DNA of 64,000 bases from Candidatus Minthosoma equi (GTDB lineage Bacteria > Bacteroidota > Bacteroidia > Bacteroidales > Bacteroidaceae), in NCBI GenBank assembly GCA_018064885.1, contig JAGHUI010000023.1, positions 83,909 to 147,908 of the forward strand, given 5' to 3'. Made by a program: the position numbers and the translations under genes. The notes under the pieces are model-generated. The model saw nothing but the letters and a program-made list of their open reading frames with translations. It was not told the DNA's origin and ran no database searches. Below are positions 19,013 through 27,350 of the stretch, piece after piece (the first letter of the stretch is position 1; the number at the start of each line of letters is the position of its first letter).

Positions 19013-20023
19013 TTATTTTTCGTCCAATTCCAACGTCTGCAAACCAGCTTCAAGCTGCCTTATCATTGCACGCTTGTCCTCCTCTGGAGCAAAGACAAAC
19101 CCCTCGACAATAACTGTGCGATTCTTATCGTAGTCATTAGTAATATAACTGACGAAAGGACCGCCCATTGCATCGTTCTTCATATCCCAAAGACCTCTAA
19201 CAACCATATAAGGATGCTTATCATCGCTTTCCCACAAGTCATATGAAACCGTACGTGAATCCGTCTCCATCCACTGATCCTCACGTCCGCCAGGGATATT
19301 TATTTTCATCACAGAATCACGAATAGCCAAGAAGTCCGCCAATGTAAGACTGTCTCGCAAAGGAACCGTGTAAGCACAGACATTCGTACGAAACTCCTTC
19401 TTGCTGTCTGAAGCCCAAAAAAAATCTTTTCCAGTCTTAATATCGTCAACATCTTGAGGAGCCCTCATCTGCAAGCCAAATTGCTTCCTCATCTGCGAAA
19501 GCACCTGTCCGCTGTATTTTGTCTGCAAAAGAGCACGCTCACGATTAAATTCATACAAATCAAGTCTATCTAAAATCACTTTAGCATTATCGTGAAGCAT
19601 AGAGATAAACTTTTCATTGTCAGGAGCATTAAGGTAAGTGACATACTGAGGCTTGCAATACATTTCCTCAAACCATTCAATGGATGTTTCCTCAACCTTC
19701 TTACTTATGTTCACAACAAGAACATTGCCATAGAAATGGAAAGTTCCTTTGAAATCAGCAGGATTTATGTACGTTATCCTGAAATGCGATTCTGGTCGAG
19801 GCAAACCTGCTATCGGTGACTCAATCACAACCTTGAACGTCTCTCCTGCTTCCGTTTTCAGCCATTCTTTATCTACAACCACAAGCAGTTCATAAGGAGC
19901 TGACACAGGTTTTCCAAGCACTTTCTTTCCTTTATTATCACCAGAGCATTGCACCAAGCAAATGCCTAATAAGCAAATCATTATAGACAGAACTGTCAAT
20001 AGCAAGAATTTCTTATGTTTCAT
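19013..20023 (-). CDS. DUF4837 family lipoprotein
   Basis: 336 residues with a lipoprotein signal peptide (LLGICLVQC, Cys at 26) and the body typical of DUF4837: SAPYELLVVVDKEWL, then VRGLWDMKNDAMGGPFVSYITNDY near the C-terminus. The family is restricted to Bacteroidota and has no assigned role; an envelope location is likely. It lies 48 nt downstream of the GH105 gene on the same strand and may be co-transcribed with it. No catalytic motif is apparent. Confidence 0.85.
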   Translation of the reverse strand: MKHKKFLLLTVLSIMICLLGICLVQCSGDNKGKKVLGKPVSAPYELLVVVDKEWLKTEAGETFKVVIESPIAGLPRPESHFRITYINPADFKGTFHFYGNVLVVNISKKVEETSIEWFEEMYCKPQYVTYLNAPDNEKFISMLHDNAKVILDRLDLYEFNRERALLQTKYSGQVLSQMRKQFGLQMRAPQDVDDIKTGKDFFWASDSKKEFRTNVCAYTVPLRDSLTLADFLAIRDSVMKINIPGGREDQWMETDSRTVSYDLWESDDKHPYMVVRGLWDMKNDAMGGPFVSYITNDYDKNRTVIVEGFVFAPEEDKRAMIRQLEAGLQTLELDEK

Positions 20024-20071
20024 ACAAAAAAGATCATTAAGAACAAATTCTCATTACTAATAAACAAAAAC

Positions 20072-21247
20072 TTATTTATTCATCATCTTCAAAATTTCCG
20101 TTCCGCAAAGAAGGAAGCAGCCAAGACCATAATCATCAAAATCTGGCTGTTTATCGTATGTCACAGGCTGAGAATCCTTTGGTTCCTTACCTGTGCCTTG
20201 AACATAACCCAAGAATCCATTTGGATGCAAGCAATCCTTGACCATATTCTCCCACACATTATATATAATAGGAGCAAATTTCTTCTCAGGCAAATATCCG
20301 TGACGCACTCCCCATGCCATTCCATATATGAAGAGAGCAGTTCCTGAAAGCTCCTTACCACCATAATCCTGAGCATCAGCAAGCGAAGCATACCAATATC
20401 CATCTGGCTGCTGGCATTTCAGCAATCCATTGGTCATCAGCTTGTAATCCTTCAGATAATCCTTGTAATGAGGATCAGAAGGCAACGATTCCATTGCACG
20501 AACAAGCGCCGCATAAACCCATCCGTTGCCACGGCTCCAATAGCAGTTCTTGCCATTAGGAGTAGTGAAAGGAGCAACAAAATCCTTATCTCTCCACCAG
20601 AGACCTTCCTTCTTGTTGAAAAAACCGCCAGCAATGCTGTCTCGGCTTGTACGATACATCTGCCAGCCCTGCTCAGCATAACGCAGATAATCCTTGTCGC
20701 CGTTCTTCTGCATCATGGCAGACAGTTTGGTCATCACAGGAAGTCCCATCTGAATAGCGTCAATCCATGTCCAATCGCCAAAAGAACCTGTTGACGAGCC
20801 ATTACCTTGTTTCTGAGGAACATTACGGCAAGCAATAAGATTGTCCATGCACTCTATTGTAGGACCGGCATGTCCCATATCCAGATAAGTCTGGCTGCAG
20901 CAATAATCGTCAGCATCACGCGTTTTCACTCCATTTCTTGGTGTCCACTTGTGAGCCGTTCCCCAATCGTAAATATATTTGTAATACTTATCATATTTCT
21001 CGCCACCCATTTCACGCTCAATCTCCGTCAGAGCCATCAAGCCCTCAAAATACACGCCACGAGTCCACAGGTTTGACGGACGTTCCTTCTTCACAAAAGT
21101 AGGAGCACCAGGATCAGGATATTTTGCAATGAAATAATCGTTGGCAAGCTCCAAAGAAGCAATAATATCCTGCTGTCTCAGCTGAGCAGAAACGGACACA
21201 CCAGCAATGAGGAAAAAGAATGAAAGAATAAGATGTTTCTTAATCAT
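20072..21247 (-). CDS. GH105 unsaturated rhamnogalacturonyl hydrolase
   Basis: 391-residue secreted enzyme with a signal peptide (cleavage near SVSA, residue 21) and the (alpha/alpha)6 fold of family GH105 (YteR/RhiN). These enzymes hydrate and cleave the unsaturated galacturonyl residue left by rhamnogalacturonan lyases. The catalytic acid is probably Asp163 in WIDAIQMGLP. The aromatic Trp/Arg-rich segments YWSRGNGWVYAAL and GTALFIYGMAWGVRHGYL are family signatures. Together with CE12, GH2 and the GH28 at 47712 it indicates pectin/RG-I use, though no lyase or SusC/D pair is in the window. Confidence 0.92.
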   Translation of the reverse strand: MIKKHLILSFFFLIAGVSVSAQLRQQDIIASLELANDYFIAKYPDPGAPTFVKKERPSNLWTRGVYFEGLMALTEIEREMGGEKYDKYYKYIYDWGTAHKWTPRNGVKTRDADDYCCSQTYLDMGHAGPTIECMDNLIACRNVPQKQGNGSSTGSFGDWTWIDAIQMGLPVMTKLSAMMQKNGDKDYLRYAEQGWQMYRTSRDSIAGGFFNKKEGLWWRDKDFVAPFTTPNGKNCYWSRGNGWVYAALVRAMESLPSDPHYKDYLKDYKLMTNGLLKCQQPDGYWYASLADAQDYGGKELSGTALFIYGMAWGVRHGYLPEKKFAPIIYNVWENMVKDCLHPNGFLGYVQGTGKEPKDSQPVTYDKQPDFDDYGLGCFLLCGTEILKMMNK

Positions 21248-21310
21248 AAGCGTAAAATAGTTAGTTGTAAGAGTCTTTTTCTTATTTTGAAATCAAATTT
21301 GTTTGTTTTC

Positions 21311-21344
21311 TTTGCAAAGATATATAAAATATAGTGTATCTTTG
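21311..21344 (+). promoter_or_regulatory. Promoter of the purine permease gene, overlapping a divergent -7 box
   Basis: TTTG (21311-21314) and TATCTTTG (21337-21344) are 22 bp apart, with the permease start 49 bp downstream. The same interval carries CAAAGATA at 21315-21322, which is TATCTTTG on the minus strand, pointing toward the GH105 gene. The two -7 boxes thus face away from each other within 30 bp. Confidence 0.65.
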
Positions 21345-21392
21345 TAACTTATATTAACAAAAACTGTTAAAACCAACAAAATTCTCATTACT

Positions 21393-22691
21393 ATGCTTCA
21401 AAAACTTTTCGGCTTTGACGCTTCCAAGCACAAAGTAAGAACAGAGTTAATGGCAGGATTGACATCGTTCCTCACTATGGCTTATATCCTTGCCGTAAAT
21501 CCTAACATCTTCTCAGCGCTTGCTGACAAGGGAATGGATACCCAAGCTGTTTTCACCGCAACAGCCATTGCCAGCATCATCGGCACACTCGTTATGGCGC
21601 TTTATGCTAAATTGCCATTCGGACTTGCACCAGGAATGGGTTTGAACGCCTTTTTCGTCTATACAGTCTGTCTCACTATGGGCTATTCGTGGCAATTCGC
21701 ACTCACAGCAATCCTTATAGAAGGACTGATTTTCATCTTATTAAGCATTACAAAAGTACGAGAAAAACTTGTCAATGCCATTCCATACCAGCTGAAAGCA
21801 GCAATATCTGTCGGAATTGGTCTTTTCATTGCCAGCCTCGGTTTGAAGAATGCAGGAGTCATCGTTGCCAGCGATGCAACCCTCGTCACTCTCGGTGACA
21901 TCAAAGAAGGCCCTGCACTCCTCTGCATCATTGGAGTCATCATAACTGCAGGTCTTCTTTATTTCAAGGTTAAAGGCGCATTGCTCATCGGAATCGTCGC
22001 CACAACCCTCATCGGCATTCCTATGGGACAGACAACACTCAACGGCGTTGTCGGAATGCCGCCAGACGTTTCCCCACTCTTCTTCCAATTCGAATGGGAC
22101 AAGATTTTCACTCTCGACATGCTCTTAATTGTTGTCACCTTCCTCTTCATAGACCTGTTCGACACACTCGGCACACTTGTAGGAGTAATGACAAGCGCAG
22201 GACTGATCAAGAAGGATGGTAAGATTGAAGGGCTCAACAAAGCGCTTCTTGCCGATGCCATCGCCACAACAGCAGGTGCATGCGTAGGCGCCTCAACAAC
22301 AACCACATACGTAGAGTCTGCATCAGGAGTAAGCGAAGGCGGACGCACAGGCCTCACGGCATTCTCCACAGCAGCATGCTTCGCCATAGCTCTCTTCTTC
22401 GCCCCACTCTTCCTAGCCATTCCTTCAGCAGCAACAGCGCCAACGCTCATCATCGTCGGACTTATGATGTTCCGTCAGGTTGTGCTGATTGACTTCGAAA
22501 GCTATGAAGAGGCCATCCCTTGTTTCATCACAATTTTCACAATGACATTGACAACATCCATCAGCGATGGCATCCTTCTTGGAATCATCTCATGGGTAAT
22601 CCTCAACGCCATTGCTCGAAAGAAAGAAAACCTCAACATCACACTCATAATCCTTGCGCTTATCTTCATTGCAAGATATGCTCTTATGTAA
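21393..22691 (+). CDS. NCS2/AzgA-type purine nucleobase permease
   Basis: 432-residue membrane transporter with about 12 helices. FGLAPGMGLNAFFVYTVC and a second conserved stretch FIDLFDTLGTLVGVM are signatures of the adenine/guanine/hypoxanthine permeases (AzgA, PbuG) in the NCS2 family. It would import purine bases across the inner membrane with protons. The following gene, 45 nt downstream, encodes an outer-membrane protein related to nucleoside channels, so the two may form an uptake route. Confidence 0.92.
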   Translation: MLQKLFGFDASKHKVRTELMAGLTSFLTMAYILAVNPNIFSALADKGMDTQAVFTATAIASIIGTLVMALYAKLPFGLAPGMGLNAFFVYTVCLTMGYSWQFALTAILIEGLIFILLSITKVREKLVNAIPYQLKAAISVGIGLFIASLGLKNAGVIVASDATLVTLGDIKEGPALLCIIGVIITAGLLYFKVKGALLIGIVATTLIGIPMGQTTLNGVVGMPPDVSPLFFQFEWDKIFTLDMLLIVVTFLFIDLFDTLGTLVGVMTSAGLIKKDGKIEGLNKALLADAIATTAGACVGASTTTTYVESASGVSEGGRTGLTAFSTAACFAIALFFAPLFLAIPSAATAPTLIIVGLMMFRQVVLIDFESYEEAIPCFITIFTMTLTTSISDGILLGIISWVILNAIARKKENLNITLIILALIFIARYALM

Positions 22692-22736
22692 GTTAATTCA
22701 ACAATAACAATTACAGTAAATTAATTATTAAAAATT

Positions 22737-23459
22737 ATGAAGAAAATAACTCTTTTCGCGATGCTTATCATCGCTGCAATCAGCGCCAACGCACAGGACA
22801 TTCAGTTACACTACGATTTCGGTCGCAACATCTATCCAGACGAGGAGGCAGGCCGCCAGAAGGTTACACTCACCGTTGAGCAGTTCAAAGCAGACCAGTG
22901 GGGTTCATGGTACTACTTTGTCGATGTAGATCTCTCTCGCAAGTTCACAGAAGGCGCTTACACCGAGATCAGCCGTGAGTTCAACATCGGCAAGCAGGGC
23001 TTCGCAGCTCACGCTGAGTTCGATGGAGGTCTCAACCGCTTCGGAAGCTTCCAGCAGGCAGGTCTCCTCGGTGCTGCTTGGAACGGTCACAATGCCGACT
23101 TCTCAACAACATATTCCGTCCAGCTCATGTATAAGCACTATTTCAAGAGCTATGATTACACAAACTCATACATGTCTTGCCAGCTCACAGGTGTTTGGAG
23201 CACAACATTTGCTAACAAGGCTTGCACATTCTCTGGTTTCATTGATTTCTGGAGAGGCGAGAAAGCAAACCAGCACGGACAGCTTGTCATACTCACAGAG
23301 CCACAGCTCTGGTACAACTTCAACAGCATCAAGGGACTTGAGAAGACAAACCTCAGTATCGGTACAGAGGTGGAAATCAGCAACAACTTCATTTACAACA
23401 CATACAACGACAAGACATTCTTCATCAACCCAACTCTTGCTCTTAAGTGGAACTTCTAA
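22737..23459 (+). CDS. DUF5020 outer-membrane protein (Tsx-like channel)
   Basis: 240 residues with a signal peptide (cleavage after SANA, residue 19) and a predicted beta-barrel ending in NPTLALKWNF. DUF5020 belongs to the same superfamily as the nucleoside-specific channel Tsx; WYYFVDVDLSRKF and EISREFNIG are typical. Its position directly behind a purine permease supports passage of nucleobases or nucleosides through the outer membrane, an inference from context. Its 3' end overlaps folP by 13 nt. Confidence 0.8.
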   Translation: MKKITLFAMLIIAAISANAQDIQLHYDFGRNIYPDEEAGRQKVTLTVEQFKADQWGSWYYFVDVDLSRKFTEGAYTEISREFNIGKQGFAAHAEFDGGLNRFGSFQQAGLLGAAWNGHNADFSTTYSVQLMYKHYFKSYDYTNSYMSCQLTGVWSTTFANKACTFSGFIDFWRGEKANQHGQLVILTEPQLWYNFNSIKGLEKTNLSIGTEVEISNNFIYNTYNDKTFFINPTLALKWNF

Positions 23460-24298
23460 CGAAAACATACACAATAAATGTCGGGGGCAGACTCATGGAC
23501 CTCTCTGAAACAAAGGTGATGGGCATCCTGAACGTCACCCCCGACTCTTTCTTTTCCGGCAGCAGAAAGCAATCGGAAGAGGAAATACGCCAGCGTGTCC
23601 AGCAGATTGTCAGCGAAGGAGGACAAATGATAGACATTGGCGCTTATTCCTCACGCTCAGGTGCCGATGATGTTTCCCAAAAGGAAGAAATGGAGCGCTT
23701 AGCAAAAGGCATGAAGATTGTTCGTGAAATAGCTCCCGACATTCCTGTCAGCGTTGACACCTTCCGTGCCGACGTGGCAAAGATGGCTGTTGAAGAACTT
23801 GGGGCAGACATCATAAACGATATCAGCGGAGGTGAGCTTGACAAAGAAATGTTCCCTACCGTAGCAAAGCTTGGAGTGCCATACATCCTTATGCACATGA
23901 AAGGCAATCCGCAGACAATGCAGCAAAGCACCCAATACGATGATTTCCTCAAAGAAGTGCTCCTCTACTTTGCAGAAAAGATTCAGCAGCTTCGCGACCT
24001 CGGTCAGAAAGACATAATCCTTGACCCTGGCTATGGCTTTGCAAAGACTCTGGAGCAGAACTATGAACTGCTCTATCATCAAGACGCCCTCAGCATATTT
24101 GAGCTTCCAATACTTGCAGGCATTTCACGCAAAAGCATGATTTACCGCCTTCTCGGAACGACACCAGAAGAAGCTCTCAACGGGACCTCCGTGCTCAATA
24201 CCATCGCCATGCAGAAAGGAGCAAACATTCTCCGCGTTCACGACATCCGCGAATGTGTTGAAGTTGTAAAGATTGTCTCACAACTGTATTTATCATGA
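23447..24298 (+). CDS. folP: Dihydropteroate synthase
   Basis: 283-residue folate-pathway enzyme joining 6-hydroxymethyl-dihydropterin diphosphate and p-aminobenzoate. Conserved blocks are VMGILNVTPDSFF, DIGAYSSRSGA, ADIINDISGG, LMHMKGNPQTMQ and ILDPGYGFAKT. The start is a GTG inside the end of the previous gene; it keeps the segment TINVGGRLMDLS, which Bacteroidota FolP proteins have before the core. The ATG at 23495 is an alternative. It overlaps the cyclase gene by ATGA. Confidence 0.95.
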   Translation: MELLTKTYTINVGGRLMDLSETKVMGILNVTPDSFFSGSRKQSEEEIRQRVQQIVSEGGQMIDIGAYSSRSGADDVSQKEEMERLAKGMKIVREIAPDIPVSVDTFRADVAKMAVEELGADIINDISGGELDKEMFPTVAKLGVPYILMHMKGNPQTMQQSTQYDDFLKEVLLYFAEKIQQLRDLGQKDIILDPGYGFAKTLEQNYELLYHQDALSIFELPILAGISRKSMIYRLLGTTPEEALNGTSVLNTIAMQKGANILRVHDIRECVEVVKIVSQLYLS

Positions 24299-25068
24299 TC
24301 GATTTCGGAATAAAAGACGCCATAGACATTCTCCTTGTAGCAATACTTCTCTACTACATCTGGAGACTTATGAAAGCATCAGGTTCTCTGAATGTTTTCT
24401 ACGGAATCCTTGTCTTTGTTGCCGTGTGGGTTCTCGTGGCGCAAGTGCTGGAAATGAAACTGATGGGAAGCCTTTTCGACAACTTCCGCTCCGTAGGTGT
24501 CATTGCCATCATTATCCTCTTCCAAGAAGAGATTCGCCGCTTCTTCCTCACACTTGGCTCCCAGCGTCGTCTCAGCAAGATTGCACAATTGTTCAAACAG
24601 AAGATGACAGAGAAAACAGAAGGGCAGGTCAACGAAAACATCATGAAGATTGTCTTCGCCTGCAACTACATGAGTAAAAACTTCTGCGGAGCACTCATCA
24701 TCATTGAACGCGAAATAGCCCTTACAGACATCGTCACTAAGGGAGAGAAGATTGACGCAAACATAAGCACAGAACTCATCAAGAACATTTTCTTCAAGAA
24801 CTCCCCGCTCCACGACGGAGCCATGATCATCAACCGCGACAAGATAGCCGCCGTAGGATGCATCCTTCCCGTGAGCCACAACCTCAATATTCCTAAAGAA
24901 CTCGGACTTCGCCATCGCGCAGCACTCGGAATCACCCAGCAAAGCGATGCCATAGCCATTATCGTCAGCGAAGAAACTGGCGCTATCAGCGTTGCCAGCG
25001 GGGGAGAATTCATACTCAGGATGCAGGGAAATGAACTTGAAAACTATCTCATCAAAGCATTGAAATAA
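24295..25068 (+). CDS. cdaA: Membrane diadenylate cyclase (c-di-AMP synthase)
   Basis: 257-residue CdaA/DacA protein that makes cyclic di-AMP from two ATP. Three N-terminal membrane helices (about residues 8-75) precede a DisA_N domain with the two active-site motifs DGA at 174-176 and RHR at 206-208. It starts four bases inside folP and is followed 12 nt later by murF. c-di-AMP typically controls osmolyte/potassium balance and wall homeostasis, in keeping with its cell-wall neighbour. No regulator such as CdaR is adjacent. Confidence 0.95.
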   Translation: MIDFGIKDAIDILLVAILLYYIWRLMKASGSLNVFYGILVFVAVWVLVAQVLEMKLMGSLFDNFRSVGVIAIIILFQEEIRRFFLTLGSQRRLSKIAQLFKQKMTEKTEGQVNENIMKIVFACNYMSKNFCGALIIIEREIALTDIVTKGEKIDANISTELIKNIFFKNSPLHDGAMIINRDKIAAVGCILPVSHNLNIPKELGLRHRAALGITQQSDAIAIIVSEETGAISVASGGEFILRMQGNELENYLIKALK

Positions 25069-25080
25069 AACAAAAACAAC

Positions 25081-26385
25081 ATGGAAATCAAAGAACTATA
25101 CAGCATATTCCTTCAGCACCCAACTATCACAACCGACAGCCGCGACGTGCCAGAAGGATCCATCTTCTTTGCCCTCAAAGGCGAAAGCTTTGACGGCAAT
25201 CAATACGCCATTTCAGCTCTCGAAAAAGGAGCAGCATGCGCTGTCATCGACGATGCTGTCATCTATGACAATACAACCGACAACGCTCGTTCACAACTCA
25301 TACTTGTTGACGATGTTCTGCTCACTCTCCAGCAGCTTGCCAACTACCACCGCCGCCAAATCGGCACAACAATCATCGGTGTCACAGGCACAAACGGCAA
25401 GACAACAACTAAAGAACTCATCGCTGCTGTCCTGAAAAAGAAATACAACGTCCTCTACACTCAGGGCAACTTCAACAACCACATCGGAGTGCCAAAGACA
25501 CTTCTCCAACTCACTTCCGAACATCAGATTGCTGTTATCGAGATGGGTGCCAACCATCCAGGAGAAATCAAGACACTTGTCAATATCGTAATGCCCGACT
25601 ACGGCATCATCACCAACGTAGGCAAAGCACACCTCCTCGGCTTTGGCTCCTTCGAAGGCGTAATCCGTACAAAGGGCGAGCTTTACGACTTCCTCCGTGC
25701 TGATGAAGGCACAGTATTTCTCAACAACGACAATCCTCACCTTCGCGGCATAAGCGCAGGACTTCGTCTCATCCGCTACGGTCAGCAGGATGCAGAAGGA
25801 TTGCTCGTCAAAGGAGAATTTGTGGAATGCAACCCATTCCTCAAGTTTAAGTGGAACACCGTCCCATCACCCTACTCTCCTTTCGAAGTACAGACAAAAC
25901 TCATTGGTTCTTACAACCTTGACAACGCCCTCGCAGCAGCATGCATCGGCACAACATTCGCTGTTCCTGCCGACGACATCTGCGCAGCTCTTGAGGAATA
26001 CACTCCAAGCAACAACCGTTCGCAGCTCACCGTCACAGCCGACAACCAGCTCGTTGTTGACGCCTACAATGCCAACCCAACCAGCATGGCAGCAGCCCTC
26101 AACAATTTCCGCGTCATCAAAGCAGATCACAAGATGGCAATCCTCGGCGCAATGCGCGAACTCGGCGAAGCATCCGACGAAGAGCATCAGAAGATTGTCA
26201 ATCTCGTCAATGAATGCGGCATAGAAACCGTATGGTACGTTGGTGAAGAATGGAAAGAAGCAATGACCTACAAAAACATTGATGAAGTCAAGGCAGCCAT
26301 TGCAGCAAACAAGCCAAAAGGACACATTATATTAATAAAAGGCTCCAACAGCACAAAACTCATTCAGGCAGTAGAGCTTCTTTAA
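25081..26385 (+). CDS. murF: UDP-MurNAc-tripeptide:D-Ala-D-Ala ligase
   Basis: 434-residue Mur ligase adding D-alanyl-D-alanine to the peptidoglycan precursor in the cytoplasm. The P-loop GVTGTNGKTTTKEL is at residues 100-113, with EMGANHPGEI in the central domain and DAYNANPTSMAAAL in the C-terminal domain. The length fits the family. It is the last gene of the folP-cdaA-murF group. Confidence 0.96.
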   Translation: MEIKELYSIFLQHPTITTDSRDVPEGSIFFALKGESFDGNQYAISALEKGAACAVIDDAVIYDNTTDNARSQLILVDDVLLTLQQLANYHRRQIGTTIIGVTGTNGKTTTKELIAAVLKKKYNVLYTQGNFNNHIGVPKTLLQLTSEHQIAVIEMGANHPGEIKTLVNIVMPDYGIITNVGKAHLLGFGSFEGVIRTKGELYDFLRADEGTVFLNNDNPHLRGISAGLRLIRYGQQDAEGLLVKGEFVECNPFLKFKWNTVPSPYSPFEVQTKLIGSYNLDNALAAACIGTTFAVPADDICAALEEYTPSNNRSQLTVTADNQLVVDAYNANPTSMAAALNNFRVIKADHKMAILGAMRELGEASDEEHQKIVNLVNECGIETVWYVGEEWKEAMTYKNIDEVKAAIAANKPKGHIILIKGSNSTKLIQAVELL

Positions 26386-26453
26386 TTCTTCCGTAAAACA
26401 ACAACAACCTTTTCCGTTAAACTACATTCACTTCTCCTTTTGTCTCGTGTTGC

Positions 26454-26522
26454 TCTACGTTTCATTGTTTGAAACGTACATTCCAAACAAGGAAACGTAT
26501 ATTTCAAACAATGAAACGTAGA
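26454..26522. repeat. Interspersed palindromic repeat (copy 1)
   Basis: A 21-bp inverted repeat (26454-26474 and 26502-26522) built of TTTCATTGTTTGAAA-type blocks. The same element, more complete, occurs at 49290-49379 with related flanks (GTAGATAAA on the right of both). It lies in the intergenic space after murF. Any ORF over it is an artefact of repeated FQTMK-like translation. Confidence 0.9.
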
Positions 26523-26630
26523 TAAAACCGAGGTGTTTTGCCAAATAAACACGAAGAAAGAGAAATAGGATGTCCCCCGATTGGGATAACGAACTGAAAG
26601 TTTGAATGATAAGACTGAAACAAAGAAATT

Positions 26631-26668
26631 AGCACCGACAAGCAACTTTTTTGCCTGTCGGTGCTTTT
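26631..26668 (+). terminator. Rho-independent terminator-like hairpin
   Basis: GCACCGACAAGCAA pairs with TTGCCTGTCGGTGC around a short T-rich loop (one mismatch) and is followed by TTTTG. It lies 245 nt after murF and could end that operon's transcript. Confidence 0.75.
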
Positions 26669-26773
26669 GTTTGTTTCTTTTTGATTATCTTTGCAATGTC
26701 ATTGGGATTTATGCCCTTTGGCAGACATTTTTACTAACATTAGCGTTGCTAATTTATTCGTACTTCCTGTAAA

Positions 26774-26937
26774 ATTTGGTCGTTTGAAAGAAGTAAAACG
26801 AATAAGGATGAATTCAACGCCTGCGCCTTAGGTGCGGGCATTGGACTTATCTTCGTTTTACGGGTTTGACCAAATACCCACAGGAAGAGATAAGGAAGAG
26901 CTCAGCACCTTTTTCTTATCTCTTCCTTTCGTATTTG
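26774..26937 (+). ncRNA. Strongly structured leader with mutually exclusive stems
   Basis: An 8-bp stem (26774-26781 with 26868-26875) encloses a 14-bp stem with a 2-nt bulge (26793-26806 with 26846-26861). Inside is a 9-bp GC-rich hairpin with a 3-nt loop (26819-26827 with 26831-26839). A second hairpin has a perfect 13-bp stem (26882-26894 with 26915-26927), extended by CAAATAC (26871-26877) with GTATTTG (26931-26937). CAAATAC shares bases with the right arm of the first stem, so the two folds compete. A TATCTTTG box lies upstream at 26686-26693. The stump gene starts 54 nt after the last stem. It resembles no RNA family I recognise; a MITE-like DNA palindrome is the alternative. Confidence 0.55.
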
Positions 26938-26990
26938 ACCTTCTGGCCCGTAGCTACGAAATTAGTTCAGCGCCTTAAATCTATCGCGCC

Positions 26991-27137
26991 ATGTCAAAGA
27001 TTTATGACAATATTGGTGATGGCAAGAAGTTCAAGGACATACTTGACAATGTGATTACCGAACCAGGGGTTGAGCGTATGGACTTCTGCGTGGGTTACTT
27101 CAACCTGCGTGGATGGGACTCATTGCTATCTGAATAA
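26991..27137 (+). pseudogene. 5' stump of a PLD-domain helicase-like gene
   Basis: An open frame of 48 codons, MSKIYDNIGDGKK to the stop after DSLLSE. The segment MDFCVGYFNLRGWD matches my memory of the start of the phospholipase-D-like domain of large PLD-SNF2 helicases in Bacteroidota defence loci, normally about 1000 residues. Here the frame stops just after this motif and the sequence turns AT-rich, so it looks truncated. Family recognition rests on one short motif and needs a search. Confidence 0.6.
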
Positions 27138-27189
27138 AAGAACAAATATCAACAAGTGTTTCATTTATAGTATTAATCATTTATTTATT

Positions 27190-27312
27190 ATGGGTGATAT
27201 TCATGCTGGATTTAGCGACATTGAAAATGGAGGAAGATGCTCAAGTTGTGGGTGTATTATCTTGTTCATCATTATTCTGCTTTGCTTGTCTTCTTTTTGC
27301 TTTATAAATTAA
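27190..27312 (+). CDS. Small cysteine-rich membrane protein
   Basis: 40-residue frame starting MGDIHAGFSD after an A/T-rich leader typical of Bacteroidota start sites. A GGRCSSCGC cysteine cluster at about residues 14-22 precedes one hydrophobic helix (CIILFIIILLCLSSFCF). The longer upstream extension runs into the helicase stump region and is not needed. No family is recognised; it could be a metal-binding or membrane-active peptide. It belongs to the AT-rich insert between the two gene stumps. Confidence 0.45.
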   Translation: MGDIHAGFSDIENGGRCSSCGCIILFIIILLCLSSFCFIN

Positions 27313-27350
27313 AACGTTTTTGGTAAAAATTGTAATTAAAAACAATTATT

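Noticed and set aside
26382..26645. Minus-strand 87-codon frame
   Set aside because: It is the translation of the palindromic repeat (FHCLKYTFPC..) and runs against the terminator; a repeat artefact.
26774..26937. Retron msr-msd RNA
   Set aside because: The hairpins are suggestive but no reverse transcriptase is found within the island.
27070..27189. N-terminal extension of the small Cys-rich protein
   Set aside because: It overlaps the helicase stump in another frame and has no start context; the ATG at 27190 is better.
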